Source: Ferdinandcohnia sp036965165 (lineage in GTDB: Bacteria > Bacillota > Bacilli > Bacillales > Bacillaceae_L). From it: a stretch of DNA of 64,000 bases. The position numbers and the translations under genes are program-made. Positions 51,949 through 61,282 of this stretch are shown here, piece by piece; positions within the stretch are counted from its first letter, which is position 1; each line of letters opens with the position of its first letter. Below the pieces are notes generated by a model that saw nothing but the letters and a program-made list of their open reading frames with translations, searched no databases and was not told the DNA's origin. The stretch spans positions 6,351-70,350 of the forward strand of contig NZ_JBALOX010000019.1 in NCBI RefSeq assembly GCF_036965165.1. The letters are read 5' to 3'.

Positions 51949-52052
51949 AGTAGTTGGCAACCAACTACTACAATTTTTAAAGAAAGTTTGTCGAAAAACA
52001 TGTGATTATCTAAATAAAAGTGAGGTGATTGGTTACATCATGTAACCTGCTT

Positions 52053-52913
52053 ATGGGTAGTTTTCCGGATATACGATGGGAATTTATCGGTGAATATGTA
52101 GAGAAATTTATTAAATGGTTAGATACAACGTTCGAAGGGTTTTTTGATTTCATACATCTTATCTCCTCTCAAACAATCAATGGAATAAGCGGATTCCTTA
52201 ATTTTATTCCATGGTGGATCTTCTTGATTATTATTTTCCTTTTAGGATGGCGCTTCAAATCTGTTCTTTCTGGTGTGTTATATGCATTCTTTATTTTCTT
52301 AATAGGAACGTTTGGATTGTGGGATGTATTGATGATAACAATAGCCATTGTTCTAACATCTGTTCTCATATCCCTCATTATTGGGATTCCACTTGGAGTG
52401 TGGATGGCGTTTAGCAAAGGATTTTCGGTGGTCATGAGGCCAATATTAGATGCGATGCAAACAATGCCAAGTTTCGTTTATTTAATTCCTGCGATCTTCT
52501 TTTTCAGTCTAGGAAATGTTTCGGCTGTATTTGCAACGTTAATTTATGCACTGCCACCTGTTATTCGCTTGACTGAGCTAGCCATTCGTAATGTGGATGA
52601 AGATGTCATTGAATCTGCACAATCATTCGGTTCATCAAGATGGCAAATGCTGACTAAGGTTCAATTGCCTCAGGCACTTCCAACGATTATGGCAGGGGTA
52701 AACCAGACGACAATGATGGCACTTGCGATGGTCGTTATTGCGTCGATGGTTGGTGCAAAGGGACTTGGTGAACAGGTTCTAATCGCAATTAACCGTATTG
52801 ATATGGCACTCGGATTTGAAGCGGGTATCAGCATTGTGTTCCTAGCTATCATAATTGACCGTGTGACATCAGGAGTGGCGAGTTCCTTCCAGAAACACAG
52901 GGGGTCGGAATAA
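52053..52913 (+). CDS. Glycine-betaine ABC transporter permease
   Basis: About 286 residues from ATG 52053; a TTG at 52029 is in frame, but the only ribosome-like site (GAGGTGA) abuts it, so the start is uncertain. Six or seven helices. The coupling motif is ESAQSFGSSRWQMLTKVQLP near 200, with MQTMPSFVYLIP before it, both standard for OpuAB/ProW. It ends one base into the ATPase gene. Confidence 0.9.
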   Translation: MGSFPDIRWEFIGEYVEKFIKWLDTTFEGFFDFIHLISSQTINGISGFLNFIPWWIFLIIIFLLGWRFKSVLSGVLYAFFIFLIGTFGLWDVLMITIAIVLTSVLISLIIGIPLGVWMAFSKGFSVVMRPILDAMQTMPSFVYLIPAIFFFSLGNVSAVFATLIYALPPVIRLTELAIRNVDEDVIESAQSFGSSRWQMLTKVQLPQALPTIMAGVNQTTMMALAMVVIASMVGAKGLGEQVLIAINRIDMALGFEAGISIVFLAIIIDRVTSGVASSFQKHRGSE

Positions 52914-54085
52914 TGGAAACAAAAATTAAAATAGAGAATGTCTCAAAAATATTTGGTTCAAAACCAAAATCGGTCATTCCAATGGTCGAAAAAGGAATGA
53001 GTAAGAAAGAAATTTTAGAAAAAACAAATCATACCGTGGGTGTATACAATGCATCAATGGAAATTAAAAAAGGTGAAATCTTTGTGATCATGGGACTTTC
53101 AGGAAGTGGTAAGTCGACTTTGATTCGCTGCTTTAACCTTTTAAATAAACCAACAACTGGAGCCATCTATGTAGATGGGGAAGATGTTGTTCGCTATAAT
53201 TCATCCCAGCTTAAGAAGTTCAGACAAGATAAAATTGCAATGGTATTTCAGCATTTTGGTTTATTCAGTCACCGAACGGTTTTAGCGAATGTGGAATATG
53301 GTCTTGAGGTTAAAAATGTCTCAAAGGAAGAACGTAGAGAGATTGCCTTAAAAAATATTGAAAGTGTTGGCTTAAAAGGATACGAGGATAAATATCCGGG
53401 AGAGCTCTCAGGTGGGATGCAGCAGCGTGTGGGACTTGCTCGAGCACTTGCAAATAATCCTGATATCCTCCTTATGGATGAACCTTTTAGTGCACTTGAC
53501 CCACTCATTCGTAGAGAAATGCAGCTTGAGTTGATAGAGTTGCAGGACAAACTTCAAAAGACCATTATTTTTATTACACACGATATCAATGAAGCTTTTA
53601 AATTAGGAGACCGTGTTGCCGTCATGAAGGACGGGGTAGTTGAGCAAATAGGTACACCGGAGGAAATAATCGAGACTCCTGCGAACGACTATATATCCGA
53701 GTTTATCAAGGATATCGACCGTTCTAAGGTTTTACAGGCGGAGCATGTTATGATTCAATCGAATGCTTTAGTATCACTTAAGGACAGTCTACAAGTGGCA
53801 GTAAAAGAAATGCAGAAAAATGGGATCTCAAGCGTATTTGTGGTTAACAAGCATAGACGCTTAGAGGGAATTGTAACCATTGATGATTGCATAAATGGAA
53901 TCAAGGAGAAGAAAACTTTGGCTGATGTGATTCAGGATGATATTTTTACAGTTTCAAAGGATGAATATATTCAAGATATCATTCCGAAGGCACTGGAAAC
54001 AAAGTTCCCATTAGCCGTAGTGAATGAAGAACAGCGACTAGTAGGAATCATCCTCCGTGTTCATGTACTATCAAGTCTCGTTTAG
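52913..54085 (+). CDS. Glycine-betaine ABC transporter ATPase with CBS domains
   Basis: 390 residues, OpuAA/ProV type. The N-terminal extension SKSVIPMVEKGMSKKEIL-like stretch is the usual leader. Walker A is GLSGSGKST near 62, signature LSGGMQQR near 165, Walker B ILLMDEPFSALD. Two CBS domains (about 275-390) sense ionic strength and gate import during osmotic stress. The start overlaps the permease stop (TAATG). Confidence 0.94.
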   Translation: METKIKIENVSKIFGSKPKSVIPMVEKGMSKKEILEKTNHTVGVYNASMEIKKGEIFVIMGLSGSGKSTLIRCFNLLNKPTTGAIYVDGEDVVRYNSSQLKKFRQDKIAMVFQHFGLFSHRTVLANVEYGLEVKNVSKEERREIALKNIESVGLKGYEDKYPGELSGGMQQRVGLARALANNPDILLMDEPFSALDPLIRREMQLELIELQDKLQKTIIFITHDINEAFKLGDRVAVMKDGVVEQIGTPEEIIETPANDYISEFIKDIDRSKVLQAEHVMIQSNALVSLKDSLQVAVKEMQKNGISSVFVVNKHRRLEGIVTIDDCINGIKEKKTLADVIQDDIFTVSKDEYIQDIIPKALETKFPLAVVNEEQRLVGIILRVHVLSSLV

Positions 54086-54233
54086 GAAATATGAATGGCT
54101 CAGATTGAATTAACAATCTGAGCCATTTTTCTATTATCGGCACTTATAGAACAATACTAGTTGAATTTTGGAATCGGTTATAATCGCTTTGATAATTAGT
54201 TTGCGAATAGTATAATAGTTACATATATTGTAA

Positions 54234-54381
54234 GAGGTTGTTCAAAAAGTCCGGTAAAAATGACACATCGAATTTCTTCGTTGGCTTGCTTTTCCGTTGC
54301 TCGCGTATTAAAAGATACGCTCCGCTACTCAAAGCTGCGCCGCCTCGAACTTCTTGGTCCTTTTTATCCTCCTTTTTGAAC
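54234..54381. repeat. Interspersed repeat family A, copy 2
   Basis: About 148 bp, nearly identical to 3085-3230. Terminal GTTCAAAAAG and its complement CTTTTTGAAC are inverted here, so this copy has intact ends. It sits upstream of the moxR operon. Confidence 0.85.
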
Positions 54382-54422
54382 TCTCATTGTAAGACGAAGC
54401 TAGGTTAATAGGGGGACGGAAA

Positions 54423-55385
54423 ATGGCGCAGCTTGATATGTTACATCCAGTTTTAGGAAGAGTTATCGAAAATATCGAAAAAGTCATGATCGGAAAAAGA
54501 GATGTGGCCACACTGAGCTTGGTTGCATTACTAGCAGAAGGACATGTTTTATTAGAGGATGTACCAGGTGTAGGGAAGACAATGATGGTGCGTTCTCTTG
54601 CGAAATCAGTGAGTGCGGAGTTTAAACGAATTCAGTTTACGCCTGACCTATTGCCGTCCGATGTAACTGGAACGTCAATCTATAATCCAAAAGAGCTCCA
54701 ATTTGAGTTCCGACCAGGGCCAATCATTGGTCATATTGTTCTTGCGGACGAAATCAACCGTACATCTCCGAAGACACAATCAGCGTTACTTGAAGGAATG
54801 GAAGAAAGCAGTATCACGGTTGACGGAGTAACTAGAGCCTTGCCAAAGCCATTTTTTGTCATGGCCACACAAAACCCAATTGAATATGAAGGAACATATC
54901 CACTTCCAGAAGCACAGCTTGATCGTTTTCTTTTAAAAATGAAAATGGGGTATCCGTCCCTTAATGAGGAAATCGAGGTTTTAAATAGAGCGGAGAAGTC
55001 CAAGCCCATTGAACAGCTTGAAGCGGTTATTACCCTTGAAGAGTTAGTTCAGCTACAGAAAGAAGTAAAAGAGGTCTATGTTGATCAAACAATTAAAGAA
55101 TATATTGTAGATTTAGTAAGCCGAACTAGAGAGCATAACTCTATTTATTTAGGGGCAAGTCCACGTGGTTCAATAGCATTAATGAAGGCGGCTCAGGCGT
55201 ATGCCTTGATTCACGGTAGGGATTTTGTGATACCAGACGATATCCAATACCTTGCACCATTTGTTCTGCCACATCGACTTATTTTAAAATCGGAAGCAAG
55301 ATTCGAAGGAATGACAACTGATAAGGTAGTAGCGAAAATCATTGAGAGAACACCGATTCCCGTGCAAAGGTCGTTGAATCGTTGA
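54423..55385 (+). CDS. yeaC: MoxR-family AAA+ ATPase
   Basis: 320 residues. Walker A GVPGVGKT near 45 (VPGVGKTMM), Walker B VLADEINRTSPKTQSALLE near 108, sensor ATQNPIEYEGTYPLPEAQLD near 150. MoxR proteins act as chaperones with the DUF58 protein encoded next. The order MoxR-DUF58-transglutaminase-guaA matches yeaC-yeaD-yebA-guaA of B. subtilis. The stop overlaps the DUF58 start (TTGATG). Confidence 0.93.
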   Translation: MAQLDMLHPVLGRVIENIEKVMIGKRDVATLSLVALLAEGHVLLEDVPGVGKTMMVRSLAKSVSAEFKRIQFTPDLLPSDVTGTSIYNPKELQFEFRPGPIIGHIVLADEINRTSPKTQSALLEGMEESSITVDGVTRALPKPFFVMATQNPIEYEGTYPLPEAQLDRFLLKMKMGYPSLNEEIEVLNRAEKSKPIEQLEAVITLEELVQLQKEVKEVYVDQTIKEYIVDLVSRTREHNSIYLGASPRGSIALMKAAQAYALIHGRDFVIPDDIQYLAPFVLPHRLILKSEARFEGMTTDKVVAKIIERTPIPVQRSLNR

Positions 55386-56596
55386 TGAGGAGCCTATTTC
55401 GAAAGCTAAAAGAGACGGGGAAGCTCGTCAATATCTTTCTTCTCATTGTTGTAACATTTGTATATGCGATGTTTCAAGGTGGATTTGTAAGCTGGTTTCT
55501 ATTTTATAGTTTTATCCCGTTTGGATTATATTCTTTTGTTCTATCAATCTATCCTCTTCAAGATTTTAAACTGAGTCGTCATATCAACCAAACAGAGTAT
55601 ATGTCGGGGGAAAAATTCGAGGCCAGCATCGTGATTAGGCGAAAGATCCCTTTTCCATTAATGTACTTAATTGTCGAGGAGCTTCTTCCAACGCAATTAA
55701 AAAAATATAAGCAATCAAAGCAGTCAAAGGTCATTCTATTCCCGTGGTTTAAGCGGGAATTAACCTATAAATATGAATTCGATGCAATCCCGAGGGGTGA
55801 GCATATATTAGAAGGAATACGCATCAAGACGGGAGATTTGTTCGGACTTATTGAAAAAGAAACTATTGCTTCGTTTCGTGACCAGTTTTTAGTATATCCA
55901 CAGTATGTAGATATGGTATATCGACAGCTTGAGAGTCGATTTGAGCAAGGGATGACTTCTTCAAATGTGAGATTACAGCGGGATACAGCGATTGCGATTG
56001 GTGTAAGAGAATATACGCCAGGTGACCGTTTTTCATGGATTGATTGGAAGGCATCTGCAAGGCGAAATAATATTATGACGAAGGAATTCGAGCAGCAGCA
56101 AAGTCATGATGTTGTTGTATTCATGGACCGAACCAAGTCAATCCATTTTGAACAGGTTGTAACTTTTACAGCCTCTCTTACGAAAGCAATTTTAAGAAAA
56201 GGTGCACAGGTTTCATTTATCTCCGTTGGGGAGGATCAAGCTATTTTTCCTTTAAAAGCTGGTGAATCCCAGCGACAAGTGATTTATCACCACCTAGCAA
56301 AGGTAAAGGACAATAGCCCCATTCCTTTTTCACAAATTGTAGAATCAGAGATTAAAAAAATCTATCAACCTGTAACTTACATGCTTGTCACAGGTGAGTT
56401 AAATGAGGGAACGATTCATTTAGTCGGCAGATTTTCAATGCGAAATGCAGATTTACAGATTTTCGTTATAAAAGAAAAAGGGGCTCAATTGACCCAAGAT
56501 GAAATTGGCGTCCTTAGTGCAATAAGAAAGCACAATGTAATTGCAAAAGTTGTCTATGAAGGGAAGTTCGCTAATGTATTTAACTTAATTCAGTAG
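55382..56596 (+). CDS. yeaD: DUF58 domain protein
   Basis: 404 residues. Two N-terminal membrane helices (about 15-55), then a beta domain and the DUF58 block RDTAIAIGVREYTPGDRFSW followed by IDWKASARR near 220, with a von-Willebrand-like VVVFMDRTKS. It is the usual partner of MoxR ATPases; the role is not established. It starts at TTG/ATG overlapping the moxR stop by four bases. Confidence 0.92.
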   Translation: MMRSLFRKLKETGKLVNIFLLIVVTFVYAMFQGGFVSWFLFYSFIPFGLYSFVLSIYPLQDFKLSRHINQTEYMSGEKFEASIVIRRKIPFPLMYLIVEELLPTQLKKYKQSKQSKVILFPWFKRELTYKYEFDAIPRGEHILEGIRIKTGDLFGLIEKETIASFRDQFLVYPQYVDMVYRQLESRFEQGMTSSNVRLQRDTAIAIGVREYTPGDRFSWIDWKASARRNNIMTKEFEQQQSHDVVVFMDRTKSIHFEQVVTFTASLTKAILRKGAQVSFISVGEDQAIFPLKAGESQRQVIYHHLAKVKDNSPIPFSQIVESEIKKIYQPVTYMLVTGELNEGTIHLVGRFSMRNADLQIFVIKEKGAQLTQDEIGVLSAIRKHNVIAKVVYEGKFANVFNLIQ

Positions 56597-56672
56597 AGGG
56601 CTGCTATTTGATAGTGGAGGATTGATGCAAAAATATTATAATTCAGTTTTTATGTTATACCGTGACTGAATT

Positions 56673-56789
56673 AAGTTAATGCCTCAGATTTTTTAAAGGA
56701 AGTTTTCGAGGAGTAAGATTAAAGACTAAAAACGCNNTCCTGTGGGCCTAAAAATCTGGGCGCAAATACGCAATGGCGCATTTGATTGG
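56673..56789. repeat. Interspersed repeat family B, copy 2 (with two N)
   Basis: It matches 7077-7239 and 59203-59359 but is shorter: about 40 bases around CCTGTGGCAACGTC are missing exactly where two N stand at 56736-56737. That looks like a collapsed or mis-joined repeat in the assembly. Confidence 0.75.
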
Positions 56790-56801
56790 AGGGAGCAGAT
56801 C

Positions 56802-58979
56802 ATGAAGCCTAAAATTCCAGCACAACGAGATATTCGCAACCTATTATTAAATATATTCGGCTTTCTTTTGTTGTGGGAATGGCTGCGACCACTCAAAACT
56901 GTGACAGATACTCAGGAGACACTCTGGTTTGTTATTTTTATTGGTGCATGCTTCCTGCTATTATTTTTACGAGTCCCGTTTTTGCTTGGTGCTCTGATTA
57001 AGATTTTCCTGATGTTCTATATGATCCATTCGCTCTATTTTAAGAAGGACTTTTTAAATATCGAATGGTTGGGTGAATTTTTTGCCGATTTAATAAAAAA
57101 TATTGGACTCATGTTCCAAGCAAATTGGATGGGAATGACACCGATCTTCCGCACGCTTCTCTTTTGTATTTTGCTCTGGTTAATGAGTTACTTGCTTCAT
57201 TATTGGTTTACCTATCAAAAGAGAATTCTATTGTTTTTTGTGTTGACGATCATTTATATTACGGTAATCGATACATTCAGCCCGTATGACGGGAAAGCTG
57301 CGATTATTCGGTCTGTTTTAATTGGCTTTGTCATGCTAGGGATTCTGCAATTTGAGCGGTTAAAGGATAAAGAGCTCTCGAAACATGTAAACATCGGGAA
57401 AAAATGGGCCATCCCCTTAGCTGTTTTTATTCTGTTTTCTACACTTATTGGCTATGTGTCACCGAAAGCAGCACCTCAATGGCCAGACCCAGTTCCATTT
57501 TTAAAAGGTTATGGGCAGGAGAATGCAAACGGAGCCATTAACGGGGTAAAGAAAATTGGTTATGGTACAAATGATCAAAACCTTGGTGGACCATTTATCG
57601 CCGATGATACGGTTGTATTTACAGCAAAGACTGAAAAACGCCATTATTGGCGTGTCGAATCCAAGGATACCTATACGGGGAAGGGCTGGAAATTATCAGG
57701 TCCAGCGGAAAAAGAAGTTTTCTACGATGAAAATACTACGATAAATTGGTATGAGACAAAAACAGAGGTAGAAGAATTCGAATCTGAAATTCAAATGGAT
57801 CTAAAATATTCGCATATCGTGTATCCCTTGGGATTGACGTCTGTTGAGGTAAATCCTGATATCCATTTTAGCGTGAATACTTTATCTGAAAAGATCTCTA
57901 CTTTTAGAGGTAACGATGTGGTTAAATTGGATCAATATACTCTTCATTATGAGTATCCGAAATATTATATTAACCATCTAAAAGAGGTTACAGAGCCGGG
58001 GAGCTTTGAACAGAATGACATTTTTAGAGAAAGATACACGCAAATACCTATTGACCTACCTGATCGAGTAAGGGAACTTGCCACAGAAATCACCAGTTCA
58101 CAAACGAACCGGTATGATAAAGTTAAGGCGGTCGAAAATTACTTCCAAGTAAATGGATTTGTATATAATACCCAAAATGTAGCTGTACCAGAATCTAACC
58201 AAGACTATGTTGATCAGTTCTTATTTGATACAAAAGTGGGCTACTGTGATAATTTTTCAACTTCAATGGTTGTTTTATTGCGTGCAGTTGATATTCCGGC
58301 TAGATGGGTAAAAGGCTATACAGAAGGTCAGCGACTCAAACTAAACTCATATGAAGTTACGAACAATAACGCACATTCTTGGGTTGAGGTTTATTTTCCG
58401 GAGTTCGGTTGGGTACCCTTTGAGCCAACCAAGGGTTTTAGCAACTCCAATCTATTTTCCTATGATTTAACGACGACTGGAAACCAAAATAGTCAAACAC
58501 CACAAACAACGCCAGAGGTAACTCCTAAGGAAGAAGAGGCAAAAGAAACGGTGGCAACACCAGTTTCAGATGAAGCGGATAGCAGTATTTTTGAAAAGTT
58601 CGCGGATGCACTCTCATGGAAATACGTGTTGATTATCCTATTAAGTTTCTTTTTGATTGCTTATGTCCTATTTAAGACTCGAAAAAAATGGATGCCGTAT
58701 CTTTATATTTGGTTGTACAAAAATGCCAAAGATGAAGAGGTTTATTTTAAAGCCTATAATGCTTTATTAAAACAATTGGATCGTGTCGGCTTCCCTAGAA
58801 AGGACGGGCAAACCTTGAGGGAGTATTCCGTCCAAGTCGATCATTTTTTCAAAGGGCATGAAATGGAACAATTAACGCTAAGCTATGAACGGGCTCTGTA
58901 CCGAAAAGACAATGCCCATAAAGAATGGATCAAGTCCGTCGAATTATGGGAAAATTTAATTAAAAAGATATCATCTTGA
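56802..58979 (+). CDS. yebA: Membrane transglutaminase-like protein (TgpA/YebA family)
   Basis: 725 residues from ATG 56802 behind GGAGGGAG; the frame runs back into the repeat but has no ribosome site there. About six N-terminal helices, an extracellular domain with the transglutaminase core (KVGYCDNFSTSM with the Cys near 480, NNAHSWVEVYFPEFGW with the His near 525, then FEPT), one more helix near 605 and a cytoplasmic tail. It forms an operon with the MoxR and DUF58 genes; a role in cell-envelope protein modification is inferred. Confidence 0.9.
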   Translation: MKPKIPAQRDIRNLLLNIFGFLLLWEWLRPLKTVTDTQETLWFVIFIGACFLLLFLRVPFLLGALIKIFLMFYMIHSLYFKKDFLNIEWLGEFFADLIKNIGLMFQANWMGMTPIFRTLLFCILLWLMSYLLHYWFTYQKRILLFFVLTIIYITVIDTFSPYDGKAAIIRSVLIGFVMLGILQFERLKDKELSKHVNIGKKWAIPLAVFILFSTLIGYVSPKAAPQWPDPVPFLKGYGQENANGAINGVKKIGYGTNDQNLGGPFIADDTVVFTAKTEKRHYWRVESKDTYTGKGWKLSGPAEKEVFYDENTTINWYETKTEVEEFESEIQMDLKYSHIVYPLGLTSVEVNPDIHFSVNTLSEKISTFRGNDVVKLDQYTLHYEYPKYYINHLKEVTEPGSFEQNDIFRERYTQIPIDLPDRVRELATEITSSQTNRYDKVKAVENYFQVNGFVYNTQNVAVPESNQDYVDQFLFDTKVGYCDNFSTSMVVLLRAVDIPARWVKGYTEGQRLKLNSYEVTNNNAHSWVEVYFPEFGWVPFEPTKGFSNSNLFSYDLTTTGNQNSQTPQTTPEVTPKEEEAKETVATPVSDEADSSIFEKFADALSWKYVLIILLSFFLIAYVLFKTRKKWMPYLYIWLYKNAKDEEVYFKAYNALLKQLDRVGFPRKDGQTLREYSVQVDHFFKGHEMEQLTLSYERALYRKDNAHKEWIKSVELWENLIKKISS

Positions 58980-59004
58980 CCAATAAGTACCTGATTGATA
59001 GAAT
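58976..59004 (+). promoter_or_regulatory. guaA promoter
   Basis: TTGACC at 58976-58981, 17 bases, TAGAAT at 58999-59004. The -35 box overlaps the stop codon of the preceding gene. It lies about 25 bases before the riboswitch. Confidence 0.75.
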
Positions 59005-59029
59005 AAAAACACAATTTTAATAGAAGTAT

Positions 59030-59100
59030 CCTTCGTATATCCTCGATAATATGGATCGAAAGTTTCTACCGGACCACCGTAAATGGTTTGACTATGAAGG
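59030..59100 (+). ncRNA. Purine riboswitch, guanine type (guaA)
   Basis: P1 pairs CCTTCGTA with TATGAAGG. ATAATATGGATCGAAAGTTT, CTACCGGACCACCGTAAATG and GACTATG are present. The C before TATGAAGG marks guanine specificity. The loops GATAATATGG and CCGTAAAT fit the kissing interaction. Confidence 0.93.
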
Positions 59101-59128
59101 CAGCTATTCTATTTGTGTACGTGAACTG

Positions 59129-59168
59129 GAATTCTGCCTTTATATAGGTAGGATTCTATTTTTTTTTA
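59129..59168 (+). terminator. Riboswitch terminator (guaA)
   Basis: GAATTCTGCC pairs with GGTAGGATTC (G-T pair included), then a run of T at 59157-59168. Confidence 0.88.
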
Positions 59169-59202
59169 CTTTTTCCAGCCCAGCTTTTAATCCCGGCTAA
59201 AA

Positions 59203-59359
59203 AAAGTAAAAGCCTTCGGCGAATGCCTCAGATTTTAGAGGGAATTTTTCGAGCGCAGGATCAAAGACTAAGGTTGCCACTTCCTGTGGCAACGTCTTTG
59301 TGACCCACCTCGTATGGGCCTAAAAAATCTGGGCGTAAAGATGCCATGGCATATTTGAT
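59203..59359. repeat. Interspersed repeat family B, copy 3
   Basis: Full-length copy: AAAGCCTTCGGCGAATGCC, GGAATTTTTCGAGCGC, TTGCCACTTCCTGTGGCAAC, CCCACCTCGTATGGGCC and GGGCGTAAAGATGCC. It lies between the riboswitch terminator and guaA and is part of the guaA leader. Confidence 0.8.
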
Positions 59360-59405
59360 GTATATTATCTATTGGGTATATTACAAAATAAGACGAGGTG
59401 ATTTT

Positions 59406-60944
59406 GTGAATAACGTTCAAGAGATGGTCGTAGTTTTAGATTTCGGCAGCCAATACAATCAATTAATTACACGCAGAATCCGTGAGTTTGGGGTTTATAG
59501 TGAGCTCCACCCACACACTTTGACCGTTGAAGAAATTAAGGCTATGCAGCCAAAGGGAATCATTTTATCTGGTGGACCAAATAGTGTCTACGATGAAAAT
59601 TCATTTAGATGTGATGAGAAAATTTTCGATTTAGGTATTCCCGTTCTAGGAATTTGCTATGGAATGCAACTCATGACTCAACATTTTGGTGGTCGAGTAG
59701 AAAAGGCGCATAACCGTGAGTACGGAAAAGCAACCATCAATGTTCAAAATGAATCTGCTCTTTTTTCAAATATTCCAAGCGAACAAGTAGTATGGATGAG
59801 TCACGGGGACTTAGTTGTTAAAACACCAGAAGGTTTCACTGTCGATGCGGTAAGTCCGTCTTGCCCAATTTCAGCTATGAGTGATGCAGAACGTAACCTA
59901 TATGGTGTTCAATTCCATCCAGAGGTACGTCACTCTGTATACGGAAATGATCTTCTTAAAAACTTTGTATTCGATGTTTGTGGATGCACAGAAAGCTGGT
60001 CCATGGAAAACTTCATTGAAATCGAAATGGAAAAGATCCGTCAAACCGTTGGAGATAAAAAAGTTCTCTGCGCACTTAGCGGAGGTGTAGATTCTTCCGT
60101 TGTTGCAGTGTTAATCCATAAAGCAATCGGTGATCAATTAACATGTATGTTCGTTGACCACGGTCTTCTTCGTAAGGGAGAAGCTGAAAGTGTAATGAAG
60201 ACGTTTAGCGAAGGTTTCCATATGAATGTGATTAAAATCGATGCTAAGGATCGCTTCTTATCTAAACTAAAAGGAGTAAGTGATCCAGAACAAAAACGTA
60301 AAATCATCGGTAATGAGTTTATCTATGTGTTTGATGATGAAGCTACAAAGCTTGAAGGAATTGACTATCTTGCACAAGGAACTCTTTATACAGATATTAT
60401 TGAAAGTGGAACTGCAACGGCACAAACCATCAAATCACATCACAACGTTGGTGGGCTTCCAGAAGATATGCAATTTCAATTAATTGAGCCACTTAATACC
60501 TTGTTTAAAGATGAAGTTCGTGCATTAGGAACAGAGCTAGGTATTCCTGATGAAATCGTATGGCGTCAACCATTCCCTGGGCCAGGACTGGGTATCCGTG
60601 TTTTAGGCGAGATAACTGAGGATAAACTTGAGATTGTTCGTGAATCTGACTACATCCTACGAGAAGAAATTAGAAAAGCGGGTCTTGAGCGAGAAATATG
60701 GCAGTACTTTACAGTCCTTCCAGATATCCGTAGTGTTGGAGTAATGGGAGATGCAAGAACATATGATCACACAATTGGAATTCGTGCTGTTACATCAATT
60801 GATGGGATGACATCAGATTGGGCTCGTATCCCTTGGGGCGTTCTTGAAGTCATTTCAACAAGAATAGTGAATGAAGTCAGTCATGTAAACAGAGTTGTGT
60901 ATGATATCACAAGTAAACCACCGGCAACAATTGAGTGGGAATAA
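59406..60944 (+). CDS. guaA: GMP synthase (glutamine-hydrolysing)
   Basis: 512 residues from GTG 59406, which has GAGGTGA at good spacing; the longer frame from 59346 lies in the repeat. The N-terminal glutaminase has GICYGMQLM (catalytic Cys near 87) and the HPEV His. The synthetase has the P-loop LSGGVDSSV near 225. The C-terminal dimer domain has RQPFPGPGLGIRV and ends KPPATIEWE. It converts XMP to GMP. The guanine riboswitch upstream gives feedback control. Confidence 0.97.
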   Translation: MNNVQEMVVVLDFGSQYNQLITRRIREFGVYSELHPHTLTVEEIKAMQPKGIILSGGPNSVYDENSFRCDEKIFDLGIPVLGICYGMQLMTQHFGGRVEKAHNREYGKATINVQNESALFSNIPSEQVVWMSHGDLVVKTPEGFTVDAVSPSCPISAMSDAERNLYGVQFHPEVRHSVYGNDLLKNFVFDVCGCTESWSMENFIEIEMEKIRQTVGDKKVLCALSGGVDSSVVAVLIHKAIGDQLTCMFVDHGLLRKGEAESVMKTFSEGFHMNVIKIDAKDRFLSKLKGVSDPEQKRKIIGNEFIYVFDDEATKLEGIDYLAQGTLYTDIIESGTATAQTIKSHHNVGGLPEDMQFQLIEPLNTLFKDEVRALGTELGIPDEIVWRQPFPGPGLGIRVLGEITEDKLEIVRESDYILREEIRKAGLEREIWQYFTVLPDIRSVGVMGDARTYDHTIGIRAVTSIDGMTSDWARIPWGVLEVISTRIVNEVSHVNRVVYDITSKPPATIEWE

Positions 60945-60991
60945 TACACGAACGATAGAAAAAAATAATATTTTAATGTTCGTTTTTTAGG

Positions 60992-61020
60992 TTGACTCTC
61001 TAGGTACATTGTCATATAAT
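60992..61020 (+). promoter_or_regulatory. pbuG promoter
   Basis: TTGACT at 60992-60997, 17 bases, TATAAT at 61015-61020. Confidence 0.85.
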
Positions 61021-61049
61021 AAAATCGAAATAAAGATTTTGTTGAAATA

Positions 61050-61119
61050 CGTCGTATAATCTTGGGAATATGGCCCAAAAGTTTCTACCAAGCAACCGTA
61101 AATTAGCTTGACTACGAGG
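61050..61119 (+). ncRNA. Purine riboswitch, guanine type (pbuG)
   Basis: TCGTATAATCTTGGGAATAT, GGCCCAAAAGTTTCTACCAA, CCGTAAATTAGCTTG and GACTACGA. The P1 pair TCGTA/TACGA is short. C before TACGA gives guanine/hypoxanthine type. Confidence 0.95.
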
Positions 61120-61184
61120 TATAACAGATAATGAAGAGAGTCTACTAACTATGATTCTCCTTTTCTATCGTTATCCTTAACGTC

Positions 61185-61216
61185 AAGCGCTTCAGATATT
61201 CCTCTGGAGCGCTTTT
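61185..61216 (+). terminator. Riboswitch terminator (pbuG)
   Basis: AAGCGCTTCAGA pairs with TCTGGAGCGCTT (one G-T pair) around TATTCC, followed by TTTT. Confidence 0.9.
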
Positions 61217-61282
61217 GTGTGCTTATTCAGTAAAAACTCGGTTCTTTTTACGACGATATGGATCAAAGGGAGAGGGAATCAT

